A stretch of 64,000 nucleotides of DNA from NCBI GenBank assembly GCA_017645785.1, contig JAGCNW010000019.1, positions 124,001 to 188,000 of the forward strand. The letters run 5' to 3'. Of the stretch, positions 59,016-64,000 are shown in pieces (position 1 is the first letter of the stretch; the number at the start of each line of letters is the position of its first letter). The position numbers and the translations under genes were made by a program. Origin of the DNA: Treponema sp. (GTDB lineage: Bacteria; Spirochaetota; Spirochaetia; Treponematales; Treponemataceae). The notes beneath the pieces were generated by a model, which searched no databases, had not been told where the DNA came from, and worked only from the letters and a program-made list of their open reading frames with translations.

Positions 59016-59782
59016 GCGCTCAATTGAATTTTCAGTCAGCCGTTTTTGTCAATTTAACTTTCGTTTTTTGCGGCGCTTTTTTTGGAAGCCTTGCCTGTCT
59101 TTTGTGCGGAAAGCTTTTCCACAAAAAGTATTTTCACTTTCGCCTTTCGCTTTGCTTTTTGCTTTTGTCCGCCGCGATTGTCTTTGCCGCTCTTTTTGTA
59201 ATTTCCGAAAAGACAAACAGCGCCTCGGCCTTTATAAGCCATCTAAGGCAAAACGCCTTGATTGTCGCCGTTTATTTTTTTGCCGGCCTTTTTTGCTCGG
59301 CAAGTTTAAGAGTTTTTTTTCCAATCGCGGCGCTCTTGTACATCGCTTGGACGCTGGCCTTTGGAATTTTCCTTTACAAAAAAATTCCCCTTCCTCAAAA
59401 GTACACGCTGACTGTAAGCGAGTCTTTTGTCCGGGACGAAGAGAGCGGACAGGAATGGAAATTTTCTTCGCAAAGCCAGGGCGCCTTCGTCGACTTTTCG
59501 GTTTGCCAGCTTGACAAAAACGCTCTTTTCCCGCTCCCCAGGTTTTGGCATTCTTTGAGCGGAGCAAGGACTCCATCCGAAAGCGCAAAGGTCCAGGAGT
59601 TTTTTGAGGGCGAACCCGCCGCAAAAGAAAAAGTATTTGTCCGCGCGGCAAAAAAGCTTTTGGGATCGCCTTACGTCTACAGTTTGGAAATCCCCAAGCA
59701 GGCCCTTTATCCAGTTATTTTTGAGGTCAAAGTTTCTTCCGACGGGGGCAAATTCTCCGCAAAACTTGAAAAAATTATGTAA
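59012..59782 (+). CDS. Hypothetical membrane protein
   Basis: A 256-aa protein with four N-terminal hydrophobic helices (residues 5-130) and a soluble C-terminal beta-rich region from about 135. No recognisable domain. It overlaps the upstream kinase-like gene by 4 bases and so is translated from the same mRNA. Its C-terminal half contains SGQEWKFSSQSQGAFVDFSV, a possible periplasmic or extracellular domain. Confidence 0.6.
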   Translation: MSAQLNFQSAVFVNLTFVFCGAFFGSLACLLCGKLFHKKYFHFRLSLCFLLLSAAIVFAALFVISEKTNSASAFISHLRQNALIVAVYFFAGLFCSASLRVFFPIAALLYIAWTLAFGIFLYKKIPLPQKYTLTVSESFVRDEESGQEWKFSSQSQGAFVDFSVCQLDKNALFPLPRFWHSLSGARTPSESAKVQEFFEGEPAAKEKVFVRAAKKLLGSPYVYSLEIPKQALYPVIFEVKVSSDGGKFSAKLEKIM

Positions 59783-59797
59783 TTTTTCTTATTTCTA

Positions 59798-59845
59798 TTG
59801 CAATTTTATGCAAAATTTGCTATAATAACTGTATATTTTTGCATA
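59798..59845 (+). promoter_or_regulatory. argJ promoter with flanking inverted repeat
   Basis: TTGCAA (59798-59803), 17-base spacer and TATAAT (59821-59826). The inverted repeat TATGCAAAA (59807-59815) / TTTTGCATA (59837-59845) brackets the -10 box and the predicted start. It does not match the E. coli ArgR box but is a candidate arginine operator. Confidence 0.6.
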
Positions 59846-59867
59846 AATATGGCAAAAGGAGGTAATT

Positions 59868-61139
59868 ATGGTTAAATTTATTCAAGGCGGAGTAACAGCG
59901 GCAAATGGTTTTTTGGCCAACGGCATTCATTCTGGACTAAAAGCAAGCCGTAAAGGCAACGACACCGCGCTTGTTTACAGCCAAAGTCTTTGCGACGCGG
60001 CGGGCCTTTTTACCTCCAACAAGGTTAAGGCCGAATGCGTAAAATTCACGATGCAAAAAATCAAGGGCGGAAAAATGCAGGCCGCCGTTTGCAACGTTTG
60101 TTTTGCCAACGCTTGCACAGGAGCGGAAGGCTATCAAACAGCCGAGATGACAGCCCAGGCCGTCGCCAAGGAACTTAAGATAAACGCGGACAACGTGATC
60201 GTTTGCTCGACTGGAATTATCGGACAGCCGATTCCCCGCGACGTTCTTCTTGGCCACATTCCCGAATTGGCCGCCGGCCTTTCCAAAGACGGAAACGAGA
60301 GGGCCCGCGTCGCGATCATGACAACCGACACCCATTACAAGGAGTGCGCCGTTCAAACTGAAATCGGCGGAAAGACAGTCACAATCGGCGCGATGTGCAA
60401 GGGAAGCGGAATGATCCACATCAACATGGGAACGATGCTTAGCTTTGTCACTACCGACTGCGCGATCAGTTCCGCCATGTTGCAGGAGGCGTTGAAGGAA
60501 GTAGTTCCGGCCACATACAATTGCGTAAGTGTTGACGGAGACACTTCGACAAACGACACGATAACTATTATGGCCAACGGAACGGCGGGAAACCCCCGCA
60601 TCGAAGAAAAGAACGAGGACTGGAAAATCTTTGTCCAAGCCCTTTCGGCCCTCAGCGAAGTGATGGCAAAAAAAATCGCCGCCGACGGAGAGGGAGCAAG
60701 CCGCTTGGTTGAGTGCGTGGTGAACGGAGCCAACGACGTCAAAAGCGCCCGAGTTCTTGCAAAGGAAGTCATCGCGTCAAACCTTGTAAAGGCGGCGATG
60801 TTCGGACGCGACGCAAACTGCGGACGCATCCTTTGCGCGATGGGATATTCGGGAGCGGACTTCGACCCCGACAAGACGACTGTTACCTTTGTAAGCAAAG
60901 AGGGAAGCGAGCGCTATTTTGAAAAGCCCGACCAAGACCTCTTTGAAGGCGGAGAAAGCGTCGTCGTCGTAAAGGACGGAATCGGCCTTGCCTTTGACGA
61001 AGAAAAGGCCACCCGAATTCTTGGCCGCCCGGCCGTTCAAATTGTCATTGACATCAAAGGCGGAAACGCCACGGCTAAGGCGTGGGGTTGCGACCTCACT
61101 TACGATTACGTTAAGATTAACGGAGACTACCGCTCGTAG
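59868..61139 (+). CDS. argJ: Bifunctional glutamate N-acetyltransferase/ornithine acetyltransferase
   Basis: A 423-aa ArgJ: N-terminal GVTAANGFLANGIHSGLK, GRDANCGRILCAMGYS, and the autoprocessing Thr in a KGSGMIHINMGTMLSF context, with cleavage at MGT. The enzyme recycles acetyl groups in arginine synthesis. AAAGGAGGT gives a strong ribosome site. First gene of argJ-argB-argD. Confidence 0.96.
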   Translation: MVKFIQGGVTAANGFLANGIHSGLKASRKGNDTALVYSQSLCDAAGLFTSNKVKAECVKFTMQKIKGGKMQAAVCNVCFANACTGAEGYQTAEMTAQAVAKELKINADNVIVCSTGIIGQPIPRDVLLGHIPELAAGLSKDGNERARVAIMTTDTHYKECAVQTEIGGKTVTIGAMCKGSGMIHINMGTMLSFVTTDCAISSAMLQEALKEVVPATYNCVSVDGDTSTNDTITIMANGTAGNPRIEEKNEDWKIFVQALSALSEVMAKKIAADGEGASRLVECVVNGANDVKSARVLAKEVIASNLVKAAMFGRDANCGRILCAMGYSGADFDPDKTTVTFVSKEGSERYFEKPDQDLFEGGESVVVVKDGIGLAFDEEKATRILGRPAVQIVIDIKGGNATAKAWGCDLTYDYVKINGDYRS

Positions 61140-61166
61140 TTTTTAATTTATATAGAGGAAAAGAAA

Positions 61167-62060
61167 ATGGCAGAAGAAAATAAAAGCGTAGACCCCAGGC
61201 TTGACAACGACAGTTGGTCCAGCGTCTTGATAGAGGCGCTTCCTTACTTCAAGCAATGGGTTGGAAAGACAGTCGTAGTAAAATACGGCGGAAACGCCAT
61301 GCTCAACGAAGATCTCAAGTCGGCGGTGATGAAGGACATCGTCTTGCTTTCCACAATCGGAATCAACGTCGTCCTCGTTCACGGCGGCGGACCGGAGATC
61401 AACAAGATGCTTGAGCGCGTCGGAAAGGAAAGCAAGTTCGTGAACGGCTTGCGCTACACCGACGGCGAGACAATGGAAATCGTCGAGATGGTTTTGACAG
61501 GAAAACTCAACAAGGACATCGTCCGCATTTTGATCGAAGAGGGCGGAAGGGCTGTAGGCCTTAGCGGCGTGGATTCAGGCCTCTTGCGCGCGCAGAAGAT
61601 TGACAAGGACGGAGTGGACTTGGGCTTTGTCGGCGAAGTTGTCGACGTAAATCCCGAGATTGTCACTTCGCTTTTGGCGCAGCATTTTATTCCTGTAATC
61701 TCAACTGTGGCGCTAGGAGACGGCGACGACAAAAACTTTTACAACATCAACGCCGACACGGCCGCGGCCAAAATCGCCGTGGCGCTCAAGGCCGAAAAAT
61801 TTGTCCAGCTTACCAACGTTCCCGGAATCCTTAAGGACATCAACGACCCCAAGAGCCTTATCGCGCGCATTCCGCTTCCGGAAATTTCTGGCTACATGGC
61901 GGACGGCACGATTGACGGGGGAATGATTCCCAAGGTCGAGTGCTGCATGACCGCGCTCAAGGGAGGCGTTCCCCGCGCGCACATCATTGACGGCCGCGTT
62001 CCCCATTCGCTTTTGATAGAGATGTTCAGCGAACGCGGTATCGGAACGATGATTTATTAA
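61167..62060 (+). CDS. argB: Acetylglutamate kinase
   Basis: A 297-aa kinase of the amino acid kinase fold: [38 protein letters not shown] and [19 protein letters not shown] with VPGIL. It phosphorylates N-acetylglutamate in arginine synthesis. It has an N-terminal extension of about 25 residues that in other ArgB proteins supports hexamer formation and arginine inhibition. It follows argJ by 27 bases. Confidence 0.96.
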   Translation: MAEENKSVDPRLDNDSWSSVLIEALPYFKQWVGKTVVVKYGGNAMLNEDLKSAVMKDIVLLSTIGINVVLVHGGGPEINKMLERVGKESKFVNGLRYTDGETMEIVEMVLTGKLNKDIVRILIEEGGRAVGLSGVDSGLLRAQKIDKDGVDLGFVGEVVDVNPEIVTSLLAQHFIPVISTVALGDGDDKNFYNINADTAAAKIAVALKAEKFVQLTNVPGILKDINDPKSLIARIPLPEISGYMADGTIDGGMIPKVECCMTALKGGVPRAHIIDGRVPHSLLIEMFSERGIGTMIY

Positions 62061-62083
62061 GCGGCAATGACAGGAGAATTACT

Positions 62084-63253
62084 ATGGAAAAGAAGGTTGT
62101 AAATAATTACGGAAGCTTTGACACGGTCTTTGTAAAAGGAAAGGGCGCGACCCTTTGGGACAAGGACGGAAAAAAGTTCATTGACTTTATCTCTGGAATC
62201 GGATGCAACGCGCTTGGCCACAATTACAAGCCCCTTGTAAAGGCCGTGCAAAAGCAAGCCGCCAAAGAGATTCACATTTCCAACTATTATCTAAGCGACG
62301 CGGGCCTTGAGTTTGCCGAAAAGCTTTTGGCGGCCACAGGCTTTGACGGCGTCTACTTTGGAAACAGCGGAGCGGAAGCCAACGAGGCGGCCTTTAAGCT
62401 TGCCCGCAAGTACGGCTATCTTAACGGCGGCGAAAAGAGAAGGGTGATTTACACCCTCAAGCAGTCCTTCCACGGAAGAACGATGGCTACTCTTACAGCC
62501 ACCGGCCAGGACAAGTTCCACCCGGCATGCTTCGCCCCTTACGTTGAAGGCTTTAAGACAATTGCGGCCAACGATTGGGAAGCGATTAAAACGGCTTTTG
62601 ACGACACGACGGCCGCCCTTATGATTGAGTGCGTCCAGGGCGAAGGAGGCGTGAACCTAATCGATCCCGAATGGGCCAAAGCCGCCGCCGAAGCCGCGCG
62701 CAAGGCCGGAGCCATTGTAATGGCTGACGAAGTGCAGACCGGCGTTGGAAGAACCGGCGCCTACCTTGCAAGCGACGCGCTTGGCTTTGAGCCTGACGTC
62801 GTCACCCTTGCAAAAAGCATAGCCGGCGGAATCCCGATGGGCGCCTGCTTGTTCAGAAAGAAGGCGGCGGGAGTCTTTGTCGCCGGAGACCACCAGTCGA
62901 CATTCGCCGGAAATCCCTTGGCTTGCAGGGCGGCTACGGTCGTTTTGGAAACCTTGCAAAAGCCTGGCTTTTACCAGAGAGTTTTGGCGGCGGGCGAGAA
63001 AATCCGCTCCGAGATCTCTTCTTGGAAGAATCCCCTTGTCGTCCAAGTCAGGGGAAAGGGCCTTATGATCGGCATCCAGATTAAGGAAGGAATCAAGCCT
63101 TTCGACATCGAGGTTGAATGTATGAAGCAGGGCCTCTGCGTTTCCACAGCCGGAAGCGACGTCGTCCGCTTTTTGCCCCCCTTGGTCATAAGCGACAAGG
63201 AAATCGACGAAGGCCTCAAGATTTTCAAGGCCGTTTTGGAAAAATTTAACTAA
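62084..63253 (+). CDS. argD: Acetylornithine aminotransferase
   Basis: A 389-aa fold-I PLP enzyme: SGIGCNALGHNY, NSGAEANEAAFKLARKY, FHGRTMATL, MADEVQTGVGRTG and the PLP lysine in TLAKSIAGGIPMGA. It transfers an amino group to N-acetylglutamate semialdehyde. Third gene of the arginine unit; a large hairpin lies between it and the next gene. Confidence 0.95.
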   Translation: MEKKVVNNYGSFDTVFVKGKGATLWDKDGKKFIDFISGIGCNALGHNYKPLVKAVQKQAAKEIHISNYYLSDAGLEFAEKLLAATGFDGVYFGNSGAEANEAAFKLARKYGYLNGGEKRRVIYTLKQSFHGRTMATLTATGQDKFHPACFAPYVEGFKTIAANDWEAIKTAFDDTTAALMIECVQGEGGVNLIDPEWAKAAAEAARKAGAIVMADEVQTGVGRTGAYLASDALGFEPDVVTLAKSIAGGIPMGACLFRKKAAGVFVAGDHQSTFAGNPLACRAATVVLETLQKPGFYQRVLAAGEKIRSEISSWKNPLVVQVRGKGLMIGIQIKEGIKPFDIEVECMKQGLCVSTAGSDVVRFLPPLVISDKEIDEGLKIFKAVLEKFN

Positions 63254-63264
63254 AAATTCGTTAC

Positions 63265-63310
63265 TTTTTAGGCGTTCGTTCATTTAAATTTTGAACGGAC
63301 AGCCTAAAAA
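63265..63310 (+). other. Large stem-loop between argD and the HtrA gene
   Basis: Outer arms TTTTTAGGC (63265-63273) and GCCTAAAAA (63302-63310), with a second stem TTCGTTCA/TGAACGGA (one mismatch) inside. It could be an imperfect terminator for the arginine operon or a processing/regulatory hairpin before the protease start at 63327. Confidence 0.55.
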
Positions 63311-63326
63311 TACGGAGGTTCTTTTA

Positions 63327-64000
63327 ATGAAAAGAATTACAAAAAACATTGTTGGCATGGGCCTTGCGGCCGTTTTGTCATTTGGATTGATTTCATTTTC
63401 TTGCAGCGGAAAAGGTTCCCAAGCCAACGGAGCCAACACCGCCTTCGCTGACACAGTTCCCGCTGTAAAAATTCCCGCGGAGTCTTTGAGCGTCTTGGAA
63501 GCGATGCAAAATGTTTTCCGCTCGATTTCTTCGCAAGTTTTGCCGTCAGTCGTCGAGGTTGACGTAACCGAAAAAAAGACACGTCCCGCCAATCCCTTTG
63601 GCGACTTGCCATTTAAATTCTTTGGCTTCCCCGACAACGACGAGCCGCGCGAGTACGAGGCCCAGGGCTTGGGAAGCGGCGTAATCATCCGCAAGGACGG
63701 AAAAAAATATTACGTTCTTACAAACAACCATGTCGCCGGAAGCGCCACAGAAATTTCTGTAAAGCTCAACGACGGACGCAAGTTTGACGGAAAGCTTGTC
63801 GGCGCCGACGAGCGCATGGACGTCGCGCTGGTTTCTTTTGAGGCCGACGACGCGAGCATTCCTTGCGCGACTTTGGGCGACAGCGACAAGGTTCAGACCG
63901 GCGACATTTGTTTTGCGATGGGCGCTCCCCTTGGATACAGCCAGTCTGTGACAGAAGGAATTGTTTCCGCCACAGGCCGCAGCGGCGGACAAATCGGAAA
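63327..64000 (+). CDS. degP: HtrA/DegP serine protease, lipoprotein form (3' end outside window)
   Basis: The first 224 codons are visible. A signal peptide ends at SFSC with lipidated Cys 26. The protease domain shows GLGSGVIIRKDGKKYYVLTNNHV (His of the triad in NNHV), DVALVSF (Asp) and the approach to the GNSGG serine motif, which is past the window end. It degrades or refolds damaged envelope proteins. TACGGAGG precedes the ATG. Its gene follows the arginine operon after a hairpin. Confidence 0.93.
   Translation, partial: MKRITKNIVGMGLAAVLSFGLISFSCSGKGSQANGANTAFADTVPAVKIPAESLSVLEAMQNVFRSISSQVLPSVVEVDVTEKKTRPANPFGDLPFKFFGFPDNDEPREYEAQGLGSGVIIRKDGKKYYVLTNNHVAGSATEISVKLNDGRKFDGKLVGADERMDVALVSFEADDASIPCATLGDSDKVQTGDICFAMGAPLGYSQSVTEGIVSATGRSGGQIG

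Noticed and set aside
1-64000. CRISPR array or cas genes
   Set aside because: No regularly spaced direct repeats and no Cas proteins are seen; the 78-base repeats are coding leucine-rich units.

Overview
The window looks like a chromosomal segment of a treponeme-like spirochaete (Spirochaetota), probably gut- or rumen-associated. Supporting evidence is the LL-diaminopimelate aminotransferase, many lipoproteins with spirochaete-type lipoboxes, the indolepyruvate oxidoreductase/phenylacetate-CoA ligase pair, a giant CoA-dehydratase activase, a Hpt/HD-GYP signalling pair, and an integron whose integrase lies on the same strand as its cassettes, the layout I recall from Treponema denticola. The taxonomic call is inference. 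The backbone is GC-moderate to GC-rich, while the integron cassettes at about 24.6-31.6 kb are strikingly AT-rich. Layout: 1-10.5 kb, dGTPase (cut by the window edge), HD-GYP regulator, Hpt protein, iorB-iorA, paaK and the 4.35-kb activase gene (aromatic amino acid and acyl-CoA metabolism). 10.5-17.5 kb, tRNA-Gln, tRNA-Glu, rsgA, mutS2, a CDP-alcohol phosphatidyltransferase, a GNAT enzyme, an M24 peptidase-like protein and icd. 17.6-24.6 kb, a GDSL lipoprotein, then a metal-linked divergent pair of operons (flavodoxin/DUF3793 against a small membrane protein, P1B-ATPase, 104-aa protein and ZIP transporter) sharing a control region with two related dyads. 24.6-31.6 kb, the integron: acyltransferase and HNH-like cassettes, an orphan mobile-mystery-A regulator, intI, then nuclease, methyltransferase and HigA cassettes. 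31.6-37.3 kb, small regulators and enzymes of accessory character, with several remnants. 37.3-46.3 kb, a five-gene export/lipid-trafficking operon (RND, LolA-like, outer-membrane protein, two ABC exporters) facing a tetR gene across four copies of a 15-bp palindrome. 46.3-52 kb, dapL, outer-membrane protein, metallo-hydrolase, pentapeptide protein, apt and KDPG aldolase. 52-57.6 kb, accessory: truncated Rpn nuclease, XRE regulator, InlB/leucine-rich lipoprotein and an AAA/DUF4143 ATPase. 57.6-64 kb, Nudix, cytidylate-kinase-like protein, argJ-argB-argD, and an HtrA protease running off the end. The most notable material is the integron. One attC site folds into a 25-bp stem with three single-base bulges spaced exactly four bases apart. 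Cassette 5' ends carry a short GC-rich hairpin just after the recombination junction. Two cassette genes are broken by one base at poly(A) runs, and a HigB toxin has been truncated beside its antitoxin. Other strong signals are the four TetR-type operators, one filling the -35/-10 spacer of the efflux operon; at least six promoters placed so that the start codon sits at the predicted transcription start (leaderless mRNAs); and overlapping, mutually exclusive inverted repeats before the AAA ATPase gene.
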